Assembly (NCBI RefSeq): GCF_003994235.2
Contig: NZ_RYFG02000107.1
Span: 1-64,000 of the forward strand
Length of the DNA: 64,000 nucleotides
DNA from: Candidatus Methylobacter oryzae
Lineage (GTDB): Bacteria > Pseudomonadota > Gammaproteobacteria > Methylococcales > Methylomonadaceae
Direction of reading: 5' to 3'
This document shows positions 48,105-56,738 of this stretch, piece by piece. Each line of letters opens with the position of its first letter. Within the stretch, counting starts at the first letter, position 1. A program made the translations under genes and the position numbers. The notes below the pieces were generated by a model, which saw nothing but the letters and a program-made list of their open reading frames with translations, did no database searches and was not told the origin of the DNA.

Positions 48105-48968
48105 TTATAGGGCAATAATTGTCCTCACAAAACTTTTGCCGGAATTAGTAAAATAAGGGCATTCGATAAAGCTATTAATTTCATCAAGTTGCTTTGCAAT
48201 TATATTGCATCTATTCTCCAAATAATGAATGGATGCTCTTGATTGATTCTTCGCTAACAGAGAACCAAAAAACTGCTTAATTACACAAAACACATAAATT
48301 GCATGTAAAACCCCTCTTGGATGCCTATATTCATTTTTCCAAGGCGAAAAGTATCTTTCTTCAGTTTCAATAATCAAAGGTACGCACTGCTCAATCAATG
48401 TTAATTGCAGGTGCATTGCTTCATGCAGAATGGCTTCGGCAACACGCAATGTATCGTTTTCCATCCGTTTGCTGGGTACTGAAATAAATATTGAAAAGGG
48501 TATATCCGGCAAACTAAAACTAATATCGAATTCGTCATCTTCTGGTTGTAGGATATGCAAACTGTTTACGAGTCTGGATACTGTTTCATAGACACTTGGT
48601 ATTTCGGCTAGAACGTCTAAAGCCTCCTGCAGACACTGTAAAACCGTTGAATTATGCAAGATTTCTATTGAATATGGCTTTGCGCCTGAATCGGCGTACA
48701 TTGACGCTATTTTCTCCGGCACTGGATAAACACTAATTGGGTAAAGTGCCTTTGTTGAAGGTTCTAAAGCAATGATAGTTTTATTTGGCTTATTATCTAC
48801 GCCATTGTTCAATATGGCATCCGCTGAATAGTTATCTGTCTGCAATCCATATTCTCTATAAAGCTGCTGCCAGCCATAATTCGTCAAATCTTCGGTTAAT
48901 TCCGGAAACCATGTTGGTGAGGCTGGGTTTTGTATAGTCGAAAGTATTAAATTATGGAGCTTATTCAT
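48105..48968 (-). CDS. aKG-HExxH-type peptide beta-hydroxylase
   Basis: 287 residues. The family motif HEAMH is at about residue 182 in 'VAEAILHEAMHLQLTLIEQ'. Members of this HExxH RiPP family (TIGR04267-like) occur beside radical SAM/SPASM maturases and hydroxylate peptide side chains with 2-oxoglutarate and iron. Starts inside the end of the 2OG-oxygenase gene (8-bp overlap). Last gene of the RiPP operon. Two hydroxylase-type genes in one cluster is notable. Target residue on the precursor is unknown. Confidence 0.8.
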   Translation of the reverse strand: MNKLHNLILSTIQNPASPTWFPELTEDLTNYGWQQLYREYGLQTDNYSADAILNNGVDNKPNKTIIALEPSTKALYPISVYPVPEKIASMYADSGAKPYSIEILHNSTVLQCLQEALDVLAEIPSVYETVSRLVNSLHILQPEDDEFDISFSLPDIPFSIFISVPSKRMENDTLRVAEAILHEAMHLQLTLIEQCVPLIIETEERYFSPWKNEYRHPRGVLHAIYVFCVIKQFFGSLLAKNQSRASIHYLENRCNIIAKQLDEINSFIECPYFTNSGKSFVRTIIAL

Positions 48969-49560
48969 CTAATTGATAAAAAGAAAAGATGATTGTATAG
49001 CGTTCGCCTTTATGTATTGTAGAAACCGCATGGTGTGAATTAGCGGAAATAGCGAAGCCGACTGAGCTGTTATGTGAAGGGCGAAATATCTTGTGTATAT
49101 CACTGGGATTTTGACTGTTAAAAAACATGAGCATGCCGCCATTTTCATCATCCCACCCTTTATTTAATTGAATTAATAATCTGTGAGTCTCACAGCCCGG
49201 AATGTAATCATTATGTATGCGTATACGTTGGCCGGGTATTAATTTATGCGCAGTAAAATCAATGCGATCATTGAGCTTGACGGAGAATAAATTTTCGACG
49301 CGGCTTTTGATTTTGGCAAGATACTCAGGGGTATTTAAAAACTTCAAACAAGCCGGTAGCTGAACATCGAAAAAACTGAATTCGTACTGTTCATAAAAGT
49401 CGGTTTCAACGAGTTTCCAAGGCGCTTCGCTTTCAAGCCATGTTAATAGATCAAAGCTTAATTCGGGGGATAACGCTTGCGGGCTTACGAAATAAGGAAA
49501 AGGCTGCGTAAATACTTCGATGTTCGTTAGTGTCAAAAGTTGCTTATCGGCTATGTGCAT
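48961..49560 (-). CDS. 2OG-Fe(II) oxygenase of the RiPP operon
   Basis: 199 residues. Iron triad H116-x-D118 ('IRIHNDYIPGCETH') and distal His near 176-177 ('SANSHHAVSTI'), with R187 ('ERYTIIFSFY') to bind 2-oxoglutarate. It resembles oxygenases paired with cyclophane-forming radical SAM enzymes. Overlaps both neighbours: its start lies 10 bp inside the maturase end and its stop 8 bp inside the HExxH gene, so translation is coupled. Likely hydroxylates the core peptide. Confidence 0.85.
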   Translation of the reverse strand: MHIADKQLLTLTNIEVFTQPFPYFVSPQALSPELSFDLLTWLESEAPWKLVETDFYEQYEFSFFDVQLPACLKFLNTPEYLAKIKSRVENLFSVKLNDRIDFTAHKLIPGQRIRIHNDYIPGCETHRLLIQLNKGWDDENGGMLMFFNSQNPSDIHKIFRPSHNSSVGFAISANSHHAVSTIHKGERYTIIFSFYQLDE

Positions 49561-50675
49561 TGCTGTATCCCGCAGAGTATCGACTTTACTTTATTAATAA
49601 TGAGCAACTGATCGTTACAATATACTGAAGGATTATCATATTGAGAGCCTGACTTCCATCTGTGCAATGGCATGCCTCCACCGCAGATTTGCAGTTCAGG
49701 ACATGTCTGACAAATTAAAGAAGTTGGCCTTTGCAATTTGTGAGAATCTGCGAATTCGCGGGAAGAAAATATATCGATCAAGCGATGAGTATGAATATTC
49801 CAAGGCGCTAGAAAGCGGTCGGCACCTTTGTACGAACTTTTTAAGGTGTCGTTTTTGGTTACGCTACCATCGGTATCAATGACCGCGATCCCGAAATCCG
49901 TGACGCCAACTCCTTCTTTTATACCAATTCCACCAAGGGCAAGACGAACGATGTCATCGAGAATCCTAATTTTTATCGGGTTCTGATCGGCTAGATAAAC
50001 ATCCAACAGCTCTGCTAACCAAGTTCCATATTCGGTAGATTGAAACGAAGCTTTTCCAAAAGGCAATTTATCATGATTACCGTCTCTATAAAGGAAGTCT
50101 ACGTTGGGAGCGCCAAGGTCCTTGAAGAAATTGTAGATTGTATGTGGACTTGAAGTAGGGTCAATGACAGCCAACAATCCAGCAAATAAAAATGAAGCAT
50201 CAGGGTGGGACTTGAGCTTATTAATGCCTTCAATTACACGACTATATGTTCTTTCGCCTTTACGTCCTACGCGGTTAGCATTATGGATAGATTCAGGCCC
50301 ATCCAGGCTTACTGATATTGAAGTTTTATATTTTGAGCAAAGATTAAGGATCTTGCCCGATATGAGCATTCCGTTGGTTTGTATACTGATGCAATAGCTA
50401 TCAGGTATTGCTGTTCTAATCGAATGAAGTAGAAACTCTAATCGACGGGAGCCAAGCAGTAATGGTTCTCCGCCATGAAGAACAATCGCAAAGGGATGTT
50501 GTTGCGCAGATTTAAGATCGGCTAACTCTTTTGTTATGGATTCGATTGTTTCTTGAGAAATGAAGTTAGGCATGTCCGCCCAACTGTCATCTCCCATGTT
50601 GTAGACATAGCAATAGCTGCAATTAATGTTACATTGACTGGCTACCTTGATCAGGATCGTATCAATTTCTACCAT
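49551..50675 (-). CDS. Radical SAM/SPASM peptide maturase (cyclophane type)
   Basis: 374 residues from ATG at 50675 (a TTG one codon earlier is an alternative). The 4Fe-4S motif C15-x3-C19-x2-C22 is in 'VASQCNINCSYCYVYN'. The SPASM region has 'CQTCPELQICGGG' and a later Cys ('NPSVYCND'). This layout matches maturases that link an aromatic ring to a backbone-neighbour side chain, giving three-residue cyclophanes (triceptides). The start lies 13 bp after the precursor stop, so the two are tightly joined. The substrate should be the HNR/YDR-rich peptide upstream. Confidence 0.9.
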   Translation of the reverse strand: MVEIDTILIKVASQCNINCSYCYVYNMGDDSWADMPNFISQETIESITKELADLKSAQQHPFAIVLHGGEPLLLGSRRLEFLLHSIRTAIPDSYCISIQTNGMLISGKILNLCSKYKTSISVSLDGPESIHNANRVGRKGERTYSRVIEGINKLKSHPDASFLFAGLLAVIDPTSSPHTIYNFFKDLGAPNVDFLYRDGNHDKLPFGKASFQSTEYGTWLAELLDVYLADQNPIKIRILDDIVRLALGGIGIKEGVGVTDFGIAVIDTDGSVTKNDTLKSSYKGADRFLAPWNIHTHRLIDIFSSREFADSHKLQRPTSLICQTCPELQICGGGMPLHRWKSGSQYDNPSVYCNDQLLIINKVKSILCGIQQCT

Positions 50676-50688
50676 CAAGGTTCATTGA

Positions 50689-50865
50689 TTAGCGGTTGTG
50701 ACGATTATGCACTCGGTCGTATGCATAGAGGGTTGATTGATTGTCATTTTTCACTTCCTCAATGAGTCTTGCCAAGGTGGGGCTGGTAACGCTAACAACT
50801 TGCACATCAGAAGGCATGTTATGGCGTACTGAACTACCTTGTAGGGATGGTGAGGGGCTTTGCAT
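50689..50865 (-). CDS. Putative RiPP precursor peptide with YDR/HNR core
   Basis: 58 codons from ATG at 50865, with GGAG 9 bases upstream. The leader begins 'MQSPSPSLQG', then a helical stretch 'SPTLARLIEEVKNDN', and the C-terminus ends 'AYDRVHNRHNR'. That tail holds three aromatic triplets: Tyr-Asp-Arg, His-Asn-Arg and His-Asn-Arg, fitting the aromatic-X-X pattern modified by cyclophane-forming radical SAM enzymes. Size, leader style and place (13 bp before the maturase) all support a precursor. Product activity and export are unknown; no transporter or protease gene is near. Confidence 0.85.
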   Translation of the reverse strand: MQSPSPSLQGSSVRHNMPSDVQVVSVTSPTLARLIEEVKNDNQSTLYAYDRVHNRHNR

Positions 50866-51263
50866 CGTAAATGGCTCCGGTGAACTAAGAATAGAAGTCC
50901 TATTATAGATCTTAAAGCTCCCTAATAAAAATTTTTTGCTCCTTATATGCCATTAAAAATCAATGCCTTATAAAACAAGTTCATTGGTGATTTTCTATAG
51001 TGAGAAATTATTTTTTTAACTTTGTAAGTTATTGATAATAATGAGTTAAAAACATACATTTTTCTTCTATTTTTTATTTTAAATCCATTGATGTACAAAA
51101 TGCCTTCTGTAAGGTGGCTAACATTCGTGACGGAAAGCTTGAATGTCAGGTTGGGTGGGGTGAAATAATTCTAACGAAAATAGCCCAACGTATTGGTGTC
51201 GCAAAGTGTTGGGCTTCGTTCCTCAGCACAAACTACTTGCCGTGCAAAATCGCAAAAAACGTT
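50866..51263. other. AT-rich spacer upstream of the RiPP operon
   Basis: 398 bp between recR and the precursor, both on the minus strand. Its right end holds the recR terminator hairpin at 51183-51214. The centre is strongly AT-rich and should include the RiPP promoter. No further precursor-like small gene was seen. Confidence 0.5.
51183..51214 (-). terminator. Hairpin after recR
   Basis: On the minus strand the arms GCCCAAC / GTTGGGC enclose 18 bases and are followed by TATTTT. It ends the dnaX-ybaB-recR transcript about 50 bp after the recR stop. Confidence 0.55.
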
Positions 51264-51860
51264 TTACATTCCCACGCGCCCATTAAACGCATGCGACAAT
51301 GTATTGCTGTCGGTAAACTCCAGTTCTCCGCCCATCGGCACGCCGTGGGCGATTCGGCTGGCCGATACTTGGTGTTTTCTGGCCAGTTCGCCGATGAAGT
51401 AGGCGGTTGCTTCGCCTTCGACCGTGGAGTTGGTCGCAAGGATCAGTTCCTTGACATGGCCCGACGCCAACTGTTGTTCAAGCCGGTCTAGGCCAAGTTC
51501 GTCGGGGCCTATGCCGTCCAGCGGCGACAGCCGGCCGTGCAGCACGAAATAGCGGCCTCTGAATCCGGTCGCCTGATCGATAATCCAAGCGTCGGCGGGG
51601 CTTTCCACGATGCAGATAACGGATTCGTCTCTTGACTTGTCCGCGCAGACTTCACAAAGTTCGCCTTCGGTCAATGTGCGGCATTGTTTGCAATAGCCGA
51701 TTTCATCAATCGCTTGCAGCAGCGTTTGCGCGAGCGTTTTTGCGCCTTGGCGGTCGCGCTGGAGCAGGTGGAACGCCATCCGTTGCGCCGTTTTCGGGCC
51801 GACGCCGGGTAAACAGCATAGATTCTGGATCAACTGCCCCAGTAGGCCTTTTCTGTGCAT
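51264..51860 (-). CDS. recR: Recombination protein RecR
   Basis: Works with RecF and RecO to load RecA at gaps. 198 residues: helix-hairpin-helix ('[21 protein letters not shown]'), four-Cys zinc finger ('[16 protein letters not shown]') and TOPRIM domain ('[15 protein letters not shown]'). Directly after ybaB (1-bp gap), in the conserved dnaX-ybaB-recR order. Confidence 0.98.
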   Translation of the reverse strand: MHRKGLLGQLIQNLCCLPGVGPKTAQRMAFHLLQRDRQGAKTLAQTLLQAIDEIGYCKQCRTLTEGELCEVCADKSRDESVICIVESPADAWIIDQATGFRGRYFVLHGRLSPLDGIGPDELGLDRLEQQLASGHVKELILATNSTVEGEATAYFIGELARKHQVSASRIAHGVPMGGELEFTDSNTLSHAFNGRVGM

Positions 51861-51861
51861 G

Positions 51862-52185
51862 TTAGAAAGGCATTTGGAATCCGGGAGGCAACGGCAGTCC
51901 CGCGGTCACGTCCGCCATTTTCTCTTTTTTCATCTTCGCGACTTTATTGACCGCATCGTTAATGGCTGCCGCGACCAAGTCTTCCAGCATATCCTTGTCG
52001 TCGCCGAGCAGCGACGGATCGATGGTTACTTTTCTGGCTTCGCGTTTGCCGGTCATCAGGATGGTCACCAAGCCGCCGCCGGCTTCGCCCATGACCTGCA
52101 TCGAGTTCAGTTCTTCCTGCGCTTTTTTCAGGTCTTCCTGCATTTTTTGCGCTTGTTGCATGATGTTGCCGAGTGCGTTTTTCAT
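51862..52185 (-). CDS. ybaB: YbaB/EbfC nucleoid-associated protein
   Basis: Small DNA-binding dimer of 107 residues. Family pattern '[18 protein letters not shown]', '[21 protein letters not shown]' and '[14 protein letters not shown]'. Lies between dnaX (19 bp) and recR (1 bp), the normal order. Confidence 0.97.
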   Translation of the reverse strand: MKNALGNIMQQAQKMQEDLKKAQEELNSMQVMGEAGGGLVTILMTGKREARKVTIDPSLLGDDKDMLEDLVAAAINDAVNKVAKMKKEKMADVTAGLPLPPGFQMPF

Positions 52186-52204
52186 TTGCTTCTCTCCATT
52201 TATG

Positions 52205-53830
52205 TTAGATGGGTTCTATGGTGCCGGGCATGACTCTGGCCCCCAAGTGTTCTTTTAAGGCCTGGACGTTTTCGTCTGCATTAATTGCGTCAACCGCCGC
52301 TTGTTGCCGGTCTTCGCGCGCTTTAGTCAGTTGCTCGGCGGGGGTCGCAGTCGTGGCTTTTCCGGTAGTAATGACCAGTTTTAAAGATGATGATTTGCGA
52401 TAAGCCTGCAACGCTTTTTGCAGGTTTTCTTCCCGGCGCTGGATGCGTAAATGACCCGGATCCAAAATTAAGGTGCAGACATTATCGTCGATGCTTTCCA
52501 GTACGCAATTGTGAGCTAGCTCCCTGGTTGCCGGGGGCAGGTTCATTGCTTCGATCATTTCCGACCAAGTATTGCCGTGCTGCTGGGCGGAGGCCGATGG
52601 ACTGCTTTTTTCAGCGGCAGGGCTGTTATGCTCGATGGTTGGCGCGGGCGTGCTTGCAGGCGGCGCTTGATTGACAGTAAGCGGCGGTTGGGCTTTGCCG
52701 GCAGGCAGTTGGGCTGCCGGAGCCGGTTTGATAAGCGCTGCTTCGATGCCGGTCGGCCTGAAAGTCAGCATTCGCAGCATGACCATTTCAAAACCGCTGC
52801 GCGGATCGGGCGCCAGATCGAGATCGCGTTGTCCAACCAAGCCGATTTGGTAGTAAAGCTGGACGTCTTCAGGCGTGAGCTTGGCGGCCAAAGCCGCGAG
52901 CATTTCGGCATCAAAGTCGTGATCGATAGCGCCCGGTATTTGTTGCAGCAATGCGATGCGATGCAGGACTTGCAGGATTTGCTTCAATACATCGCTAAAG
53001 TCCGGGGTTAAATTGGCTAATTCGTCGATTTTGCCGAGTATCGCCGGCGCATTGCCTTCGGCCAGGGCCGTTAACAAATCCTCAACCGGTTGTTGTGCGA
53101 CGGTGCCGAGCATCGCTTGAACGCTTTCGGCGCCGATTTTGCCGTTGCCGTAAACAATGGCTTGATCGAGCAGGCTTAAGCCGTCGCGCATGCTGCCGTC
53201 GGCCGCGCGCGACAATAATTTTAATGCGGCCGCTTCGGCTTCGATGTTTTCCTGTTGGAGAATGAATTCCATTTGCGCAAAAATCTGGCCGGGCAGCAAA
53301 CGCTTCAGGTTGAATTGCAGGCAGCGCGACAGCACGGTAATCGGGATTTTATGCGGATCGGTCGTCGCCAGCAGGAATTTTACATGCGGAGGCGGTTCTT
53401 CCAGCGTTTTCAGCAGGGCATTGAAACTGTGCCCCGACAGCATGTGGACTTCGTCGATCAGGTAAACTTTATAACGGCCTTGATTGGGCGCGTATTGCGC
53501 GTTGTCGAGCAGGTCGCGGGTATCTTCGACTTTGGTCCGCGATGCCGCATCGACTTCTATCAGGTCCAGAAAACGGCCTTCGTCCAGGTCCCGGCATACG
53601 TTGCATTCGCCGCACGGATTAAAATCCTGTAGATTTTCGCAATTAATCGCTTTGGCTAGAATCCGGGCTATCGTGGTTTTGCCGACGCCGCGCGTTCCGG
53701 TAAATAGATAAGCGTGATGAAGCCGGTCATGCTGCAAAGCGTTCATTAACGATTTGACGACATGCTCTTGTCCGACAACTTCTGTGAAATTATGGGGACG
53801 CCATTTTCTGGCGAGAACCTGGTAACTCAT
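52205..53830 (-). CDS. dnaX: DNA polymerase III tau/gamma subunit
   Basis: Clamp-loader ATPase of 541 residues from ATG at 53830 ([12 protein letters not shown], the family start; a 20-codon extension to 53890 runs into the SRP RNA gene and is rejected). Walker A 'GTRGVGKTT', zinc ligands in 'CGECNVC', '[10 protein letters not shown]' Walker B and sensor 'LLATTDP' are intact. The C-terminal tau part is shorter than in E. coli (643 residues). An A6 run lies near codon 407, but it is not in a simple -1 slippery register. Confidence 0.97.
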   Translation of the reverse strand: MSYQVLARKWRPHNFTEVVGQEHVVKSLMNALQHDRLHHAYLFTGTRGVGKTTIARILAKAINCENLQDFNPCGECNVCRDLDEGRFLDLIEVDAASRTKVEDTRDLLDNAQYAPNQGRYKVYLIDEVHMLSGHSFNALLKTLEEPPPHVKFLLATTDPHKIPITVLSRCLQFNLKRLLPGQIFAQMEFILQQENIEAEAAALKLLSRAADGSMRDGLSLLDQAIVYGNGKIGAESVQAMLGTVAQQPVEDLLTALAEGNAPAILGKIDELANLTPDFSDVLKQILQVLHRIALLQQIPGAIDHDFDAEMLAALAAKLTPEDVQLYYQIGLVGQRDLDLAPDPRSGFEMVMLRMLTFRPTGIEAALIKPAPAAQLPAGKAQPPLTVNQAPPASTPAPTIEHNSPAAEKSSPSASAQQHGNTWSEMIEAMNLPPATRELAHNCVLESIDDNVCTLILDPGHLRIQRREENLQKALQAYRKSSSLKLVITTGKATTATPAEQLTKAREDRQQAAVDAINADENVQALKEHLGARVMPGTIEPI

Positions 53831-53858
53831 GGCAGGCTCAAAAAGGTAAGTATGTTTT

Positions 53859-53972
53859 GGGTGGCGACCATGCCAGCCACATCCCGGCACACGAATCTGC
53901 TGCTACCGTTGCTCCCTTCCGGACCTGGCGGGGTTTACAGCGTTTCGTTGCGGGAGGACCGACACGATCACC
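53859..53972 (-). ncRNA. ffs: 4.5S signal recognition particle RNA
   Basis: About 114 nt on the minus strand, the size of E. coli 4.5S RNA. The tip is conserved: 'CCAGGTCCGGAAGGGAGCA' is the Ffh-binding loop region, and 'GTGCCGGGATGTGGCTGGC' is the matching 3' strand. The ends GGTGATC and GGTCGCCACC close the helix. It works with Ffh to target membrane proteins. It is just upstream of dnaX, transcribed the same way. Ends are placed by pairing and may shift by a few bases. Confidence 0.95.
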
Positions 53973-54085
53973 ATTAAACATTAGCCGTACTGGCTAAAGG
54001 ACGGCCATTATCGTTGAATTGATTTAATAACGCAAGATGCAATGGCATAATTTTTGAAAAAAATTAAAGGCCGTCTATTATCGTC

Positions 54086-55186
54086 TTACTTTGGCCAAAT
54101 AATCACCGCCGTTTTGAGCCGGCTTTTGCCGAAACTGGACATCCGCTCGAAATCCTCGAACGCGATAGGTATAAATTGGCAGTCGAGCACGCTTTGGCGT
54201 ATTTCTTCCGGGTCCGGATCGTGCATGTACAGGCAGTCGTCGTCGAAGCCGCTCATGACGACCCAGTGCGGGGCTTTCTTTCTATCCATCTGGAAGGTGC
54301 TGATTAAAATCAACGGTATCGCGCCGACTTTGAACGCATTGATCAGGTCGCCCAGGCTGATATTGGTGTAATGTATTTTGATGTCTTGCTGCTCCGCTTC
54401 GCGTTTGAAACTGGTATCGACCAATTCGATGACGCGTTTCTTTTCTTCGCTGCGGACGCTGTCGATAAATAGCGGACCGCTTTGGTTCACCCAGACCTCA
54501 ACCGTAAATTGACGCCGCTTTGCGGCCAGCGCTAAACCGATAGGGTGGCAGCCGCCGTGCCCCGAGGTCATAAAAATAGTCGTCGCTTCGCGCCACAAGC
54601 TGATTTCTTCCTCCTCCGAGGGCTGGTAAGCCTTGTTTAAGCCGTGCATCGCCATCATTAGCGAGGCCGGGCCGCAGGTAAACGGCGTCGTTTGTCTTAG
54701 CCAGGGCATTGGACGGTGCTGGAAGTCGCCATGATAGCGGCGGATACGTTTTTGGTAACGCAGCGCGTCTTTATGATCTTCGTAGTAATCGCGGTAGATG
54801 CCGAATTTTTGGTAGCCCAGCCATTCGTAAAGCTTGATCGCGGCGGTATTATCGACGCTGACTTCAAGGCGTAGGTATAGCCTGCCGGCATCGCTGGCGG
54901 CTTGTTCGCCTGCTGTCATCAACAGTTTGGCGATGCCTTTGCCTCTGTGCCGAGGCACAACGCCCAAAGAATAGACCCTGGCCAGCCGGGTGCCGGGATG
55001 ATAAATAATCAGGATATAGCCAGCAATAGCGCCTTCGATGTCGGCAACCAGCAAGGCGCGGTGTTCGGTGCTTATCCAGTGTTTGAAGCTGCGCCGGCTT
55101 AACTGGTCGGTGTCGAAACAGCTTTCTTCAAGTTTTACCAACTGGTTAAGATCGGTGAGCAGGGCAGGGCGGATGACGATGCTCAT
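54086..55186 (-). CDS. GNAT acetyltransferase-C39-like peptidase fusion
   Basis: 366 residues from ATG at 55186 (a longer reading to 55252 overlaps the upstream gene). Residues 1-150 are a RimI-like GNAT domain ('LGVVPRHRGKGIAKLLM', acetyl-CoA loop). Residues 160-366 are a papain/C39-like domain with Cys171 ('QTTPFTCGPASLMMAMHG'), His in 'KAPHWVVMSGFD' and Asp in 'MHDPDP'. Its ATG overlaps the DUF2817 stop (ATGA). Such fusions occur with RLAN/RimK ATP-grasp ligases; they may trim or modify small peptides. The substrate is unknown. Confidence 0.85.
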   Translation of the reverse strand: MSIVIRPALLTDLNQLVKLEESCFDTDQLSRRSFKHWISTEHRALLVADIEGAIAGYILIIYHPGTRLARVYSLGVVPRHRGKGIAKLLMTAGEQAASDAGRLYLRLEVSVDNTAAIKLYEWLGYQKFGIYRDYYEDHKDALRYQKRIRRYHGDFQHRPMPWLRQTTPFTCGPASLMMAMHGLNKAYQPSEEEEISLWREATTIFMTSGHGGCHPIGLALAAKRRQFTVEVWVNQSGPLFIDSVRSEEKKRVIELVDTSFKREAEQQDIKIHYTNISLGDLINAFKVGAIPLILISTFQMDRKKAPHWVVMSGFDDDCLYMHDPDPEEIRQSVLDCQFIPIAFEDFERMSSFGKSRLKTAVIIWPK

Positions 55187-56280
55187 GACGACACCCCTTG
55201 CAGGCCTTGCGCGATGACTTGGCGGGCTCGGAACAATACCATTTCCTGCCATGCCCGGTCGTTAGGACAAAAATGATGCAGCATGACTTTGCTGTGCGCC
55301 AATCGATCCGCTTGGTTATTGGGCTGGGCCCAAAGCTGGTGGTCGCGCAGCAGTATTTCGAATAATTGATCGGTGCTGAATGTGCCGAATTCCAGCGTGA
55401 CGTAACAACTATGATCATTCATGATTGCGTGCCAGGCATAATCCAACAATCCTGTTTTCGGTACCGAGCTGGAGGTGCCTAATAAAGGCAGCGCTACCGA
55501 GTCGCCATACCAGCGGCCGGCAGTCCGCGCTCCGGCACTGTCCGGCTTGTGGTCGCAAATGATTTCGCCGTAACCGTAAGAGCCCAAGCCTGTGTGCAGG
55601 TCAATGACGGCCAAATCCTTTTCCTGCAAGTTGTATTGGCGCATCAGCTCTTCGCAGACCAGCCTGCCGTGCGCGGGCGTCTTTCCGCCGTAAAACGGCC
55701 CGGCCGGGTCGCTGTATTGTCCGCCGCTGACGGCTTTTTCCAGCAACACGCGGCCGTGTTGCCGCTCAAATTCGGCGAGAGCGATTTTTCGCTGTGCGGC
55801 GTCCGGCAAGTAAAACGCATCTTTAAGCCGGTCATAGTCTTCATTGTCGGGCAAGGGCTTCGAAAAATCGACGCTATTGCGGTTAAGATCAACTCCGTCC
55901 GCATCGCAACGCCGCCGCCAGGCATAACCCCACGGCGTCAGTGCGTGGATCATCAGTATTGCGGTATCGGTTGGAACGCTGACGGAGCCCTTGGCGATTA
56001 AATCCAACTGGTCGAGCTGTATCGCGCTGCCGGCAAAGCCTTCAATGCCGTGCGTTCCGCCGATCAGGACCAGCACGTTAGGCGTATCGGGCGAGCCGAT
56101 CCAGACCGTGTCGGTAGCCAGCTGTTCGCCTTCGGCGCCATTGCCGTTACAGGGATAAGACAAATGTTGCTTGGGACAAGACAACCTATCTAATTGTGCA
56201 AGCCAGCGCTGTCGACCAATAGCGTAACTGGCGGAGAAAACGGCGGTATCGATAGCTGCAACGGGAAGACAATAAGACAT
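55183..56280 (-). CDS. DUF2817 zinc carboxypeptidase-like protein (M14 type)
   Basis: 365 residues. Zinc-site pattern H77-x2-E80 ('IGGTHGIEGFAGS'), 'GVDLNRNSVDF' (Asn-Arg motif) and 'AVIDLHTGLGSYG' with the third His. This is the succinylglutamate-desuccinylase/M14-like DUF2817 family, which removes terminal amino acids or acyl groups. No signal peptide. AGGT lies before the ATG. It overlaps the GNAT-C39 gene by 4 bp, so the two act together. The RLAN/RimK ligase is divergent 458 bp upstream. Confidence 0.85.
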   Translation of the reverse strand: MSYCLPVAAIDTAVFSASYAIGRQRWLAQLDRLSCPKQHLSYPCNGNGAEGEQLATDTVWIGSPDTPNVLVLIGGTHGIEGFAGSAIQLDQLDLIAKGSVSVPTDTAILMIHALTPWGYAWRRRCDADGVDLNRNSVDFSKPLPDNEDYDRLKDAFYLPDAAQRKIALAEFERQHGRVLLEKAVSGGQYSDPAGPFYGGKTPAHGRLVCEELMRQYNLQEKDLAVIDLHTGLGSYGYGEIICDHKPDSAGARTAGRWYGDSVALPLLGTSSSVPKTGLLDYAWHAIMNDHSCYVTLEFGTFSTDQLFEILLRDHQLWAQPNNQADRLAHSKVMLHHFCPNDRAWQEMVLFRARQVIAQGLQGVSS

Positions 56281-56738
56281 AAAGGTTACCTAAGAGTTTC
56301 TTTTACTAGCTGATGTTATGCACACAGGGTGTACTTTTCCCGTTTGCCGCGCCGAGCACCGGAGCTTTTGCCGAGAATGGCCCGAAGGGGTGCGGCAGGG
56401 ATGCCGCACGTCGGCAGAGGGGCAGGAGCCCCTTCTGCTGACCCTCGGCAAAAGCGAGGAGCGCAGGAAGCAAGCGGCAGTCGGGCCGCTTTTTCTTTGG
56501 TTACTTTCTTTTGGCGGAGCAAAAGAAAGTAACTCGCCTTCGGGGGCGAGACCCCGATTCAAATAAACTGTCGCGTTAGCGGCGCCTTAAGGCTAAATTC
56601 GACTGAATGTGTAACATCAGTTACTAGCATAGCGCCAGTCATTCAATTATGAAATATTTTTCAATCTCGGTAAAAAGCCCTTGTGCAATCAACTGCCTGG
56701 TTACAGAATTAAGGCTTCTCTAACTGACAGAGGTTTTT
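56281..56738. repeat. Repeat-filled divergent spacer
   Basis: 458 bp between the DUF2817 gene and the ATP-grasp gene. Positions about 56335-56565 are GC-rich and open in several frames on both strands, but composition is that of a structured repeat. It has nested inverted repeats, for example TTACTTTCTTTT / AAAAGAAAGTAA (56501-56532) and 'GGGGTGCGGCAGGGATGCCGC'. Conserved 'proteins' predicted from this type of sequence are likely spurious. The right 170 bp are AT-rich and must hold the ATP-grasp promoter. Confidence 0.6.

Noticed and set aside
52606-52611. A6 run in dnaX as a programmed frameshift for gamma subunit
   Set aside because: Codons are GCT GAA AAA AGC, so it is not an A_AAA_AAG heptamer in register. 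A -1 shift opens a tail of about 40 codons; only loss of one A gives an early stop (after about 16 codons). Transcript slippage is possible but A6 is short.
53831-53890. 20-residue N-terminal extension of DnaX
   Set aside because: It runs into the 4.5S RNA gene; the family begins at [12 protein letters not shown].
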